Shown here in pieces: positions 31,445 to 43,066 of a DNA stretch of 64,000 bases; positions within the stretch are counted from its first letter, which is position 1; each line of letters starts with the position of its first letter. The notes below the pieces were generated by a model, which searched no databases, was not told where the DNA came from, and saw only the letters and a program-made list of their open reading frames with translations. The DNA is from Petaurus breviceps papuanus. Its lineage: Eukaryota > Chordata > Mammalia > Diprotodontia > Petauridae. The DNA lies in contig JAMXIF010001164.1 in the NCBI GenBank assembly GCA_028583685.1, positions 13,591,340 to 13,655,339 on the forward strand. Direction: 5' to 3'. The translations under genes were made by a program, and so were the position numbers.

Positions 31445-32750
31445 TTAAAACCTCTTTTCAGTTCAAATTTCTTTTGAGCCTCTATCAAGTCTTTTAAGAA
31501 ACAGAACATGTGAATCCCCCAACTTGTGAACCCTAGAACTCATGAACTCCTGCAACAGGAAGGGGAGGAGCTAATGGCCATATATAAGGAGAATTTACAG
31601 GTTAGAGATGGCAGAATGGAGAAGAGAACTGTGGTGGCAGAGTCATGAAGGAGAAGAGTTGTGGTATCCCAGTACTCTGTCCGCTCTGCTTCTGTTGATG
31701 TTTCTTTGTGATACTGTTGGGAGCCAAAGAGGCCTGGGCCAGGAATTCAGATAATTACCTTGATATCAGTGCACCCAAATATCAAAGACCTCTTTGACAA
31801 GAGACTTTTCAAGTTAGTTCCTGTCTTCTTTTGATAAGGGTTGCACTTATAAGGATGTTGTTTGAGTTCTGAGACCAACAGGCTCTGCCCCAAGACTTTA
31901 GTTGTTCAAAACCAAAATATTTGAATTCTTAGGTGGTCAGTTCCTATTCGTACTTGATGATGTGGCTTTGGCTTCAGGCCTTGAAGCCTTCTCTCAGGAG
32001 CATCCTTTGTAATGTGACTGCATATGAAAGGAGTTAACTGACTTTTTCTAAGACTTTCTGGCACCTAGAGAACAAAAAGCCTTAACTGCCATGTTACTTC
32101 CTGGAGAAGACAGACTAAGATAGTGATAGGAATACTTGAGTTCCCTTCCTTTGTCTCATTGTTCTATAAAAACCTTGTCTTAAGTATCAATAAATGGAGT
32201 TCATAGTTCTTCCTTGAACTACACAGTTGGCCTGGTCATTTCTTATTCACATCTCCGGATCATGCTAAGTGCTGGACACTGAGCAGCCCACAGGATGATA
32301 CTTTGCACAGAAGCCCTGGGACCTTACTGGAAGCCCTGAAAGAGGATTTTCTGGTTCTATGTTTATGGAAGTCATAGAGGAGGGTTTTGGAGTTCCTGGG
32401 ACTTTACTGATGATTTGTGCTGACCTCTTGGACCTTGTTTGTGTGTCTGTGATGATTTATATGTTGATGATTTGTGTTGAGTTCTCAGACCTTGTTGTCA
32501 GGTCTGAGTTGATTTCACAGGCAGATAGTGAATTGATGATGGTGCCAGCAATGTGTATGGATATTATTGTGGCCTGTCAATCTTTGTCTTCCCAGAAACA
32601 GGAACTGTGAAGGACTTGAGGTGGAGTGGACACTATGAACATCAATATAGAATGGGAACTGGGTGAAGAACTGGACAAGGAGCTAGAAATGGAAAGCTAT
32701 TCAGAGAAGCAATCCTCTGGAAAGCTGTTCATGGGTGGCTTTACAATTAT
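31445..32750 (+). mobile_element. LTR of the 4.7-kb family, plus strand, split by a second LTR
   Basis: Related to the long LTR at 4703-5839 in the opposite orientation. Shared blocks include acatgtgaatccc near 31507 and agaggattttctggttctat then tttatggaagtcatagagg near 32342 (compare gaaggaagattttcttgttg on the minus strand at 5.3 kb). Also shared is ggcctgtcaatctttgtctt near 32571. A promoter-like atatataaggag lies at 31581. The element is interrupted from 31715 to 32295. Its outer ends are uncertain; the right end is near tttaca at about 32748. Fossil. Confidence 0.68.
31715..32295 (+). mobile_element. Nested solo LTR, class II (ERVK/IAP-like) type, 6-bp TSD
   Basis: Begins TGTTGGGAGCC, the usual start of IAP/ERVK-type LTRs. 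Has a promoter-like ttctataaaaaccttgtctt (about 32162-32181), a polyA signal in agtatcaataaatggagttc (about 32183-32202) and a U5 reading cagttggcctggtcatttct. The direct repeat tgatac flanks it at 31709-31714 and 32296-32301, the 6-bp TSD length of class II elements. Removing it restores a host sequence that matches the related LTR at 4.7-5.8 kb. The last bases do not give the canonical CA, so the right end may be off by a few bases. Fossil, younger than its host LTR. Confidence 0.72.
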
Positions 32751-32950
32751 TATTTATTAGAGAGATACAAATTGAAACAACTCGGAGGTACCACCTCATA
32801 CCTAAAAAATTGGCTTACATGACAGAAAAAGAAAATGGAAAGTATTGGAGGGGATGTGGGAAAAGTGAGACACTAATGCACTGTTAGTTGAGTTTTGAAC
32901 TAATTCAACCATTTTGTAGAGCAATTTGGAACTATTCCAAAGTGTCCCTC
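32751..32950 (+). mobile_element. L1 ORF2 C-terminal fragment, plus strand
   Basis: Reads gagatacaaattgaaacaac, ggaggtaccacctcatacct, attggaggggatgtgggaaa, gcaatttggaactattcc: the end of ORF2 only. Confidence 0.85.
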
Positions 32951-32999
32951 CCAAATTAGCTCACATTTATTTTCATATTTTGTACATATTTAGAGAGGT

Positions 33000-33440
33000 A
33001 GAATCATTAGGGACCAAACAAGGAAAAACTGTGCTTACATTCTAATGTGGTCAGATCATATATGTATCCCCTCTGAATCCCATCATCAAAATCAGGGGTC
33101 ATAGAGACAATCTCATTAGACAGAAGACTTGGGAGTAAGGGTCTTAAAAGAAAAAATAGCAAGATAAGGGAAGAATTATATATTGGTGGGGGAGAGGGCA
33201 AGGAAGAATAGGGAATATTGTTTTACATAATCAGCTACAAAAGATGAATTTTGTATACACAAGGAAAAAGGTATCACAAACTTCACTCTTATCTGAAATG
33301 GTCAAAAGAAGGAAGAATAAAAAAACATGCAGCTGTATATTGAAACACATTTCACTCGACATAAAAATAGGAAGGAAAAGAGAAAATGGAGCAGGTGATT
33401 TAGAAAGAAGGTAAGTAAAGGAAGGAAGAGAAAAAAAGGA
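33000..33440 (+). mobile_element. Possible L1 inter-ORF fragment
   Basis: Purine-rich, with gagacaatctcattagacag and cttatctgaaatggtcaaaa resembling the region between L1 ORF1 and ORF2. Diverged; low confidence. Confidence 0.35.
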
Positions 33441-33444
33441 AGAG

Positions 33445-33525
33445 AATCATCATTTATTAAGCACCTACTATGTGCAAGGCATGGTGGTAAATGCTTTACA
33501 AATATTAGTCTTAAACAAAACAAAT
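33445..33525 (-). repeat. L2 3' end fragment, minus strand
   Basis: Contains attaagcacctactatgtgc, aaggcatggtggtaaatgc: the reversed L2 terminus. Confidence 0.7.
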
Positions 33526-33539
33526 CCTATTAAGGATGT

Positions 33540-33760
33540 ACAAGAAATATTTATAGGTTTTTGAGAATGAGAATGTGAAAAGATGATTATCAACTGTGAA
33601 ATATCTAAAGAAGTTCTGACATATAAATATAATAAAATATAATGGTGCTGTAAGAATTAATGAAGGGAAGAGTTTCACAAAATGTCTCAGAAGACTTGCA
33701 TGATGAAACATTGTATGAATGAACTTGAGTAAGTGAACCAAATCAGGAGAGTAAGACAGT
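33540..33760 (+). mobile_element. L1 late ORF2/3'UTR fragment, plus strand
   Basis: Reads tataatggtgctgtaagaat then gaacttgagtaagtgaacca and aatcaggagagtaag, matching the block ctataagaaatgatgag...agtgaagtgagcagaaccag of other copies here. Confidence 0.6.
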
Positions 33761-34009
33761 CTCTACCCTCAAAGAGTTTAAGTTAAATTTTATCATTTCA
33801 AGCAGCAAAAACCTGTTTTCTTTCCCTCCTGTCCACCCAAATAAGAATGAAAGGAACATAAAACATTTTCTAAACATATACAGTCAAGAAAACAAATTCT
33901 TATTTTGTTCATATTCAAAAGAATATACATGCACACACACAAACACATATTCCACAAAATATGTATATGTATACACATGTATTGTCAGGTATACACATAC
34001 AAATATATC

Positions 34010-34790
34010 CTTCTGCATTCTTAGGCCATTTCACTTATTAATTGTGTTCTTAAATCTTTCAAACTTACTTAGGTTTAGAACATTGTTGCTCTTGTATAAA
34101 TTATTCTAGTGGTTCTACTCACTTCATTCTGTATCAGATCATAAAATTCTTCCCCATTTTTTTCTGAAACTATCTCCCATATTATTTCTTAAAATATAAT
34201 AGCACTTTATCAGATTTATATGCCATAACTTGTTCATCAGTTCCCCAATTAATATAATGGCTATTCTTTGCCACCTCAAAAAGAAGCATACATAATTTCT
34301 ACACCTTAGTTAAAATTTACTTTCCTTAGAACTAACCCCTCTTTTAATCTATCTTCCCTCTAATTCATCCTCCCTCTTTCTCCCCTTTCTTTCCTCTCTC
34401 CCTGTTGAGAGAAATGTATTTCTGTACTCAATTCTGTGTATTCATGTGTGTTCAGTTCAGATGTTAACTAGTTCAGATGAAAATGAATTTGAAGTGTTAA
34501 CTACTCACTCATTCTCTTTCCTTGTTTTTATAGATATTTACTTAAGCACCTTGATTATGTGAGATAATTTTCCCTAACAGTTCCTTTCCTCCCCTCTGTT
34601 GTGTTCCTTTTCTCTCTCTTTCCATTCTTGTCTTAAAATCAAGACATAATAGAACCATTCTCAAACCTTGTTCAATTAAAACCTTGTTCAATTATCAAAT
34701 TAGACTTTATCTTTGATCCCTGATGACCAAAAATTTCAGAGCAGAAGCATATGTCATCTTGCCATACTTGAATGCAAGCAATTTATCCTT
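34010..34790 (-). mobile_element. Old L1 piece, minus strand, internally deleted
   Basis: Plus strand at 34080-34300 reads as the reverse of the L1 end (cattgttgctcttgtataaa, gtggttctactcacttcatt, aacttgttcatcagttcccc). From about 34350 it turns into the pyrimidine-rich reverse of the inter-ORF region, so most of ORF2 is missing. Confidence 0.5.
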
Positions 34791-35046
34791 GGGGCAGCTA
34801 AGTGGCACAATGGACAGAGCAGTGGGCTTGGAAGCAGGAAGACATCTTTATGAATTCAAATCCAGTCTCTTTTACTTAATAGTTGTGTGACTTGGGTAAA
34901 TTATTTAAATATACATCAGTTTCTCATATGTAAAATTAGCTGGAGAAAGAAATGGCCAGCCACTCTAGTATCTTTGCCAAGAAATCACCAAAATTGGGTC
35001 ATAAAGGATTAGATGTGAATGAGTACTACTGAACAGTAGCAGCAGA
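34791..35046 (+). repeat. Marsupial tRNA-like/CORE SINE, long variant
   Basis: Complete: ggggcagctaagtggcacaa, gcttggaagcaggaagacat, gttgtgtgacttgggtaaat, then the extended 3' part tctagtatctttgccaagaa and gaatgagtactactgaac. Confidence 0.93.
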
Positions 35047-35074
35047 AGTTAATCTTTATTTAGTCCTTTAACTT

Positions 35075-35960
35075 CGTATTTTTTTTTTTACCTCATCAGG
35101 ATTCATTATGGTGGGAACATATGCACTGATGACAGTGGCATGACTGTTTACTGCAAGTAGCAGTCACATTGTCATGAGTCTGTCATCCGCTCATTTTGGG
35201 AAGCATATAAACTTGTTGGCTAGATTATATTTGACTATGAAACCTACACGAGCCTGCCTAATCACAGCAGACATTCCAGAAAAATGTGTATTCAGCTCTG
35301 ACTTCAATAAGTTGGCTTTCATTGACCAGTCTTGTTTCACTAAGGGCTGCTATTTAGATGCCATGAGTGCTGAGGTCTTGTACAACAAGAGGTGTTCATC
35401 TTTCAGTTGTACTGGATTCATCTTGTCCATGTTCTAAATACCAATTGTGAGTGGAGTCATCATTGCAAATATTTTTACACTCTTTCTTTGTTCCGAATCT
35501 AGGGTGGAATTCCCACCTGCTAAAATAAACAGGCCAGGATTGAATGAAGTAGAAAATGTGTTTTTTGGCTTTTTTTTTTTGAGGAGGGAAGGTAGGGTAA
35601 TTGGGGTTAAGTGACTTGCCCAAAGTCACATGACTAGTAAGTATTAAGTGTTGGGGGCTGAATTTGAACTCAGTTCCTCCTGACTCCAAGGCCGGTGCTC
35701 TATTCATTTTGCCACCTAGCTGTCTCTGAAGTGGAAAAAATTTAAGGCACCTTTTCTTGCCCCTTCCTCACTCCAGGAGGTGAGCAGTGAGGTTCTTTAA
35801 AAAAGCTCCTCTGACACCCAGGGGGCTGTTGAATGCCACTGTGACTTCTGTCCATTGAAAAGGTGACCCTATAACCTGGGCCACCTGTGTGCAGGGTTGT
35901 GAGTACAATGTATCTCTACCTGCTGCTTCATCTCTTACCCATTGCCACAGGACTTCAAGG
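35075..35960 (-). mobile_element. RTE-clade LINE, 5' region and endonuclease domain, minus strand
   Basis: Minus-strand translation of 35437-35090 gives a degenerate AP-endonuclease: ELNTHFSGMSAVIRQARVGF, then IVKYNLANKFICFPK, DRLMTM and ATVISAYVPTIMNPDE. These parallel the RTE/CR1-type motifs GVGFAIK..., NDRLMTLRLPL and ATIISAYAPTMTNPDE. Stops and the loss of everything 3' of the endonuclease make it dead. The interval 35740-35960 (ccttcctcactccaggaggt, gtgaccctataacctgggcc reversed) probably is its 5' non-coding part. A SINE has inserted at 35557-35726. An 87-codon plus-strand frame here is a shadow. Confidence 0.7.
35557..35726 (-). repeat. Marsupial SINE inserted in the RTE element, imperfect 12-bp TSD
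   Basis: Minus-strand short-variant SINE (tgacttgcccaaagtcacat, tcctcctgactccaaggccg, tttgccacctagctgtct). Flanks tgaagtagaaaa (35545-35556) and tgaagtggaaaa (35727-35738) are a TSD with one mismatch. Confidence 0.9.
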
Positions 35961-36039
35961 TAAGTAAATCACTAAGATAGTAAAATTATAATAGTAAAAT
36001 AGAGAACGATGGATCACATCTTGACTTATATGTGAAATG

Positions 36040-36112
36040 AATTTCAATGAGGCATAGTTGTGCCAAACTGTCAGCCTCACTTTCTTCTAGAGTCACTGAA
36101 GTGCAGTGGAAG
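36040..36112 (+). repeat. Possible RTE-derived SINE fragment
   Basis: tgaggcatagttgtgccaaa and gtcagcctcactttcttcta resemble a marsupial SINE with an RTE-like body; short and uncertain. Confidence 0.35.
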
Positions 36113-37560
36113 GGGATAATTGAAAGGAATAGGATGACAAAAGGGAGGACAGACTGAAGGAGGTAATGGTTAGAAGCAAAATATATTTTTGAAGAAGAAC
36201 AGTATAAAAAACAAGAAGAAGCAGAAGAAATTAAGATGGAGGGAAAGAGTAGTCATAACTGAATATGAATGAGCTCACATATAAAACAGAAGAAGATATT
36301 AGAATGACTTAGAAATCATAATGCAACAATATGTTGTTTGCAAGAGACACACCCGAAACAGAAAGACACACAGAAAATTAAAATAAGGGGCTAGAGCAGA
36401 ATCTATTTTGCTTCATCTGAACTAAAAAAAAAAAGGTAGTGGTAGCAATCATGATTTCAGATAAAGCAAAAGCAAAAAATAGACCTAATTAAAAGGGATA
36501 ATCAGGGAAGCTATATTTTGCTAAAAGGTACCATAGACAATGAACTAATTTCAAAAATTTTATAGTAAGTTTCTCTTGATAAAGGACTGATTTCTTAAAT
36601 GTGTACTGAATCAAATGTATAAATAATAGGAGTCATACCCCAAATGATAAATGGTCAAAGGATATAAACAATTTTCAGAAGAAATTAAAGCTAACTATAA
36701 TCACATAAACATATTCCAAATCCCTATTGATTAGAAAAAGCCAGATTAAAACAACTCTGAGACACCACCTGATATCTTTTAAAAATGACAAACGCTAAAG
36801 GTTATGATGGAAAAATTGGTAGACTAATAAACTGTTGTTAGAATAGTAAACTAGTCTAACAATTCAGGAAAACAATTTGAAACTAGGTCCAAAGTAATAT
36901 AAAATGATATCACTGTGATACCACTGCTAGGTCCATATTCTAAAGAGATCAAATAAAAGGGAAAAGAACCTGGATGTACAAAAATATTTATAGTGGCTCT
37001 TTTTGTGTTGGCAAATTACTGGGAATTGAATGGATATTCTTCATTTGGGACATAGATGAAAAAGTTGTGATGTAGAACTATTGTTCTGTGGGAAATGATG
37101 AGAGGGGTGTTTTCAGAAAAAAAAATGTGGCAAGATGTATATTAACTTATACAAAATGAAATGAGAAGGATTGAGATATCAATGTGCACAGTAACAATGT
37201 GCACAGTACAACAGCAATGTTGTAATGATGATAGTTGTGAAAGACTTTGCTACTCTGTTCAATACAATGATCTGAGAAAATTCCAAAGGGCTCATGATTA
37301 AAAAATGCTCTCTACCTACAGAGAGAGAACTAGTGAATTCTGAGTACAAGTTGATGTATAATTTTCCCACTTTATTTTTCTCACTTAAAAAAATATGGTT
37401 AATTTGGAAATGGTTTGAATGATTTTACATGTGTAATTGATATCATATTGCTTACTTTCTCAATGGGTAAAATCATGTGAGGGAAGGAAGAGTATTTGAA
37501 ATTCACAATTTAGAAAGAAAAGAATATTTTAAAAATAAATATTAATTTTTAAAAGAAAAT
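36113..37560 (+). mobile_element. L1 with ORF2 internally deleted, plus strand
   Basis: Starts in the inter-ORF region, enters the endonuclease part of ORF2 (atgttgtttgcaagagacac, tagcaatcatgatttcagat, ctatattttgctaaaaggta) and breaks off near 36550. It resumes with the C-terminal ORF2 segment (agtaagtttctcttgataaa, gagacaccacctgatatctt), the 3'UTR (tgtgaaagactttgctactc, ctagtgaattctgagtac) and the terminus near 37560. The RT domain is missing. Confidence 0.82.
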
Positions 37561-38689
37561 AGAAAGAAACAATAATGTCATAGGAATTTTCTAATGATTC
37601 CAAATTTCTGAGTTTGACCAAGAATAAAAGAATAACCCCAATTACTAGGTTTAATTTAGATCGGTAATTGCACTGCCCATTCCTTGGCTGCAAGGGCAGT
37701 CAGCAGAAGAGAATAGTATGCTGAGCAGGACTGCCAGCCATGCACATCTGTATCTTTAGGCATCTCAGCATCTAGCACAGGCTGCTAAATCTATATTCAT
37801 CAATCCAATTTGTACAACAAAAACACTGACTCATTTTCTCCCACTATTTGGAAACTTTTACTCATTCGGTAACTAGTAATTCTCCTGATAATGATATTCA
37901 TGATAACGAAGCTGATGTAAAAGATTTGCTTACGACACATAAAAATGTTTCACAGCTGTTAAAGCCAGAGCCATGCCACACTCTTTATTAGTAGGAATGA
38001 GCCCTCCTTACTTTTTTATTCCTTTTTAAAGAGCATCTTTATTCTCATTCAGAAGACATAAATTGCCAACAACTTTGCTCCATTCAATTCCATCAAGACT
38101 AATTTTTACTTCTACAATGCAATGCCTTAGAGTTACAGTGAGTGGAAAGTGCTGCTTAAGGCAGACCTCTGAGTCTAACAAAGACAGACTGTGAATCACC
38201 ATAGGAAGGGATCACTGTGACCTTATGGGGGGGAGGTCATGTCCTCAATTTTTTTTTTTTAGTAAGCTCTATGTTCCAATTCTCACTCTCCAATCCATTC
38301 TCTTTGCACTGGAAAAATGAAAACTTCTTTATTTTCTTTTAAAGATAATTATTCCTATATTTTGTTTTTATAATATTGATTATGTCCTGTTATATCTCTC
38401 CCCTTTCTATCTCCTAGAGAATCATCCCATTAAAAAAAATGGGACAAAAGCAGAGAGTTTATCAAAATTAACCAGCATATGAATGGAGTCTGACATTATA
38501 GACAATATTTCATGCTTATATGTAGATGTGAAACTATTAAATATTACAGGATAGGGCCATTCATATTGAGTTATTTTCATGAAATTATTGAGCAAGACTC
38601 AAACACTTTGGGACTCCAAAACAAAATTTTTGTTATGACTACTCTTTGAAGAATGCCCCTCTTCATTAGTTCATACTCATCAATTTTCT
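37561..38689. other. No gene recognised; unique DNA
   Basis: No open frame or repeat family recognised. Confidence 0.5.
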
Positions 38690-39136
38690 ACCTTCCTTCA
38701 AAACTCAAATCCAGCACCATCTCCTACAGAAATCTTTTCCTATCATTCCATTTGCTGTTGCCCCCTCAAATATTGTTCTGATAAGTATTTAACAACTGGC
38801 ATTAAAAATTACATGGGACATATTTTTAATTTTAACTGAAATTATTATTGCCTCCATCATTTTCTAAAGATTAGAAACCAATAAAACAATAAATGTCTGA
38901 TTTCTGTGTTGTAAATAACAAAGTTGAATATTTTTAAAATTGTTTCTCACAAGTTGGTAAGGACTGCCTCTAGTTCACATAATGCATTGCTTTGTGCTTA
39001 TTTATTTATTCATGTGTTGCCTTCTCAAGTAAAATGTAAGCCACTTGAGAACAGAGACTGTATTTTTGTCTTTATATTTCCAGTACTTGGCACATCTTGC
39101 ATATAAGTAGGCATGGGATTTAATAAATAAAAATGA
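38690..39136 (+). mobile_element. L2 3' end, plus strand
   Basis: Order matches L2: aaaactcaaatccagcacca, acagaaatcttttcctatca, a middle gap, then gtaagccacttgagaacaga, ctgtatttttgtctttatat, ccagtacttggcacatcttg and a taataaataaa end. Confidence 0.78.
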
Positions 39137-39204
39137 ACTATGCAATTGCACTTTTATAAGTTTAAAAACACTATTAGAGCCTTTGTATCATTTGATCCTT
39201 GTGA

Positions 39205-39345
39205 AGTTGGTCAACAAATTTTTTTAAGTAATTATAATGTGCTAGACGCTGTGCTAAACACTGGAGATTTTTTAAAAAGGTACAAAAAGTCCTTATCCCC
39301 AAGGAACTCATATTCTAATGGAGGAGACAGATAATTCTGTCACAT
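39205..39345 (-). repeat. L2 3' end fragment, minus strand
   Basis: aattataatgtgctagacgc, tgtgctaaacactggagatt and ccccaaggaactcatattct, the reversed L2 end; it lies head-to-tail against the plus-strand L2 just left of it. Confidence 0.75.
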
Positions 39346-39960
39346 GCCATTGTTACAGATAATGTGCAAAGCAAAATGATAGGTACCTATTATTCCCATT
39401 GTCCAAAAGAGAAAACAAATATGTTAAATGACTTGGTCATAATAGCAGAATAAGAAAATGATGGAATCAAAAGGATAACTTAAGCATAGATTCTGGTATT
39501 GTACTACTAAAGGAATTCCCCTCCATTTGACTAGGAAGTTGGCATTTAAAAATATAAAAAATTGAAGAATACAGAAGGGCCAACTTTAAGAAAAACTATT
39601 CCTCCAAGACTCCAAAGCCCTTCCCCCCCCCTTCTTAATGAATGTCATCCTGTAAAGTGGGTGCAATCCACTGAAATTTCCTTCAAAAAAAGTTTAAGAG
39701 GCAAGATAGATAGGACAGGTAGATAGGGAGATAAGGAGAGAGAGAGAAGCTATCAATAAATGAACAAAAGGTTAGCAACAAAATTTAAAGCACATATATG
39801 CAAAAAAGCAAAAACTGTGAAGTGCTGAGTGCCATATTTTGGCACCCATGGTAGGACCACTATTGCTTTCCATAGAAGTGGAGATAGCTTAGAAGCTATA
39901 GAAACAAAGTGGGATGTCTCATTAGAGCCTATGTTCTTGATATGTGATTACCATTGTGAT

Positions 39961-40200
39961 GGGGCACCTAGGTGGCACAGTGAATAAAGTAAGTGTCCTA
40001 AAGTTAAAAAGACTCATCTTTCTGAGTTCAAAACTAGCCCCAGACACTTACTAGCTGTGTTATCCTGGGAAAGTCATTTAACCCTGTTTGCCTCAGTTTC
40101 CTCATCTAGAAAATGAGCTGAAAAAGGAAATATCAAACCCCTCAAGTATCTTCGCCAAGAAAAACCCAAATGGGGCCACAAAGATCAGACTCAACAACAA
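39961..40200 (+). repeat. Marsupial tRNA-like/CORE SINE, long variant
   Basis: ggggcacctaggtggcacag, ctagctgtgttatcctggga, tcagtttcctcatctagaaa, cccctcaagtatcttcgcca, agactcaacaacaac end. Confidence 0.94.
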
Positions 40201-40209
40201 CATCACTGT

Positions 40210-43066
40210 GATATATTTTGGCTTTGATTTCTGTTGTATCCAAATTCTTTTGTAATTTTTTTAATTTAATATTTTGTTTTTCCCCAGATACATGTAAAAA
40301 CAAATATTAACATTCATTTTTAAAACATTGATTTATAAATTATTTCCAGTCCTTCCTCTCTACCCTCCTCCCCTCAATGAGAAGGCAAGCAATTTGATAT
40401 AAATTACAAATATGTAGTCATGCAAAACATTTCCATAATAGTCAAGTTGTGAAAAAAAAACAGACAAAAAATCTTCAAGTCAGAGTATTTTTCTTCATAT
40501 GACTATAGATACTATTTGTTACTTCATCTGAAAACTGTTCATATCTTTGGATCATTTATCAATTGGAGAATGCATCTTACTTTTATAAATTTCACAAAGT
40601 TCTCTATATGTTTAAGAAATGAGGCCTTTATCAGAGAAACTTACTTTAATTTTTTTTTCACAGTTATCATTGCTCACTATATTTTCATCTATCCTATTCC
40701 CACCCCCCCTTCCCCTTTATTCTATTCTGCCTTTCACCCTGTGTATCCTCAAAAGAGTTTTGATTCTGACTCCTCCTTCCCCCAACCTGCCCTCCCTTCT
40801 ATCACCCCACCCTGCTACTTTTATCCCTTTCCCCTACAATTTCTCTGTAGGGTCAGAAAGACTTCTCTACCCAATTGAATGTATATGTTATTTCCTCTTT
40901 GAGCCAGTTCTGAAGAGAGTAAGATATACTCACTCCCCATCACCTCCCCCATCTTCCCCTCCATTGTAAAAAACTTTTTTCTTGCTTCTTTTATGTGAAA
41001 TAATTTACCCCATTCTAGATCTCCCTTTTTCTTTCTCCCAGCACATTCCTCTCTCACTCCTTAATTTTTTTTTAGATATCATACCTTCATAATCAACTCA
41101 CACCTATGATCTCAGTCTATTTATACTCCTATCTGCCCTAATAATGAGAAAGTTTATGTAAGTTACAAATATCATCTCCCCATGTAAGAATATAGACAAT
41201 GTAACCTTATTAAATGTCTTTTGATTTCCCTTTACTGTTTACCTTTTAATTCTTCACTTTAGTCATGTTTGAAAATTAAAATTTTCAATTCAGTTCTGGT
41301 CTTTTCTTCAGGAATACTTGAAATTCCTCTATTTCACTGCATATCAAATTTTCCCATGTAATCTTAGTTCCTTTGCCCTCTGGAATACCATATTCCAAGC
41401 TCCTGATCCTTTAATATAGAAGCTGCTAAACCTTGCATCATCTTTACTGTGGCTTCACAACACATGAATTGTTTCTTTCTGTATTTTTGCAATATTCTCT
41501 CCTTGATCTGGGAGGTCTGGAAATTGGCTATATTAATCCTGGCAGTTTTCATTTGGGAATCTCTTTCAGGAAGTGATTATTGGATTCTATCAATTTCTAT
41601 TTTATCCACTGGTTCTAGGATATCAAGGCAGTTTTCCTTGATAATTTCTTGAAAGATTTTATCTAGACTCTTTTTTTTGCTCATGGCTTTCAGATAGTCC
41701 AATGATTTTAAATTATCTCTCCTGGATCTATTTTCTGATTTGTTGTTGCCCCAAAGAAATATTTCACAATGTTTATTTTTCCTTTCTTTTGGTTTTCTTT
41801 TATTTTTTCTTGATTTCTCATAAAGTCATTAGCTTCCATTTGATCAAATCTAATTTTTAAAGAATTATTTTCTTCAGTGAGCTTTTATAGCTCCTTTTCC
41901 ATTTGGATAATTCTACTTTTTAGGGAGTTTTTTTTTTTTCCTTCAGTGAAATTTTGTGCCTCTTTTCCCATTGGCCAGTTCTTCTTTTTAAGGCATTCTT
42001 CTCCTTGTTGGTTTTTTTTTACCTCTCTTACCATTTGGCCTAGTCTGTTTTTTAAGGTGTTATTTTATTTAGTATTTTGTGTGTGTCTTCTTTACCAGAT
42101 GGTGGACTCATTTTTCATGATTTTCTTGCATCATTCTCATTTTTCTTCCCAATTTTTCCTCTACCTCTCTTACTTGATTTTCAAAATCCTTTATGAGCTC
42201 TTCCATGACCTGAGACCAATTTGTATTTTCTTGGAGGCATAGGATGTAGGAGCTTTGACTTTGTTATCTTCTTCTGAGTGTGTGTTTTGATCTTCTTTTT
42301 TACCATAGTAACTTTTAATATTCAGAATTTTTTTCTATTGCTCACTCATATTCCTTCTCTAATACTTGACTTTTAACTCATTGTTAAAGTAGGACTCTTT
42401 TTCCATGATGAAGGGTTCACTCTGCCAGGCTGCAGGGGTTTTATGCAGCTATTTACAGAGATACTACTAGGGACCCATAAGTTTTCCGTTCTTCCAAGGT
42501 GGTATGATTGAAGGAGAGGTGTTTGCTACTCTCCTGGCCTGTATGCTGGTCTGTGAGCAACCATAAGCAATCTTTTCTGCCCTGTCATTATAATGAGGAT
42601 TCCCACTCCATTGTGGCCACAAGCTCTGGTGTGCTAATGCTCCTCCTCCCCCTAGGATTGCCACCCAGGACTGTAATCCCTAATTAAATATGGACAAAGC
42701 AACAGATGCCTCTGTGTTGACAAAGAGACCCTTGTAGTCTCCTTCTGAGCAATTTTCCAGCCCCCTTAATATCTGTGGACTCCTGCTGCTGCTTATTCAG
42801 TGGCTCCTAAGGCCTGCTTCTGATTTGCTGGGGCCAAGGCCATGCTGGCACTACCTATGCTGAACTGTGCTCCACTCTCCCCCAGGTGTGATCGACCTTT
42901 CATGCCAACCTTCTATGTTGTCTTTAGATGACAAATTGTTTCACTCTGTCTTTTTGTGGGTTCTGTTCTATAGAACTGGTTTAGAGTCATAATTTACAGG
43001 TATTTTGAGAGTTTGGGGTAGAACTCAGGCAAGTCCCTGTCTTTAATCTGCCATCTTGACTCTGCC
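40210..43066 (-). mobile_element. L1 with intact ends but ORF2 deleted, minus strand
   Basis: Minus strand: 5' start near 43066 (gaggcagagtcaagatggca), 5'UTR sharing blocks with 119-653 (cagagtgaaacaatttg), and ORF1 from about 42230 to 41250. ORF1 peptides include KTARINIANFQTSQIKERIL at 41552-41490. The inter-ORF region runs to about 40670. Close to where ORF2 would begin (ataactgtga) the sequence jumps to the ORF2 C-terminus (gtaagtttctctgataaagg, reversed at 40646-40627) and then the 3'UTR and terminus (ttaatatttgtttttacatg near 40300). About the length of a HAL1 but with a distinct 3' end, so an independent ORF2 loss. No TSD found. Confidence 0.82.

Noticed and set aside
35174-35437. 87-codon plus-strand frame starting MSLSSAHFGKHINLL
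   Set aside because: The informative translation is on the opposite strand (RTE endonuclease).
35935-35965. Exon-end-like cacaggacttcaaggtaagt
   Set aside because: Resembles a splice donor by chance; it lies at the RTE 5' region and no coding sequence precedes it.
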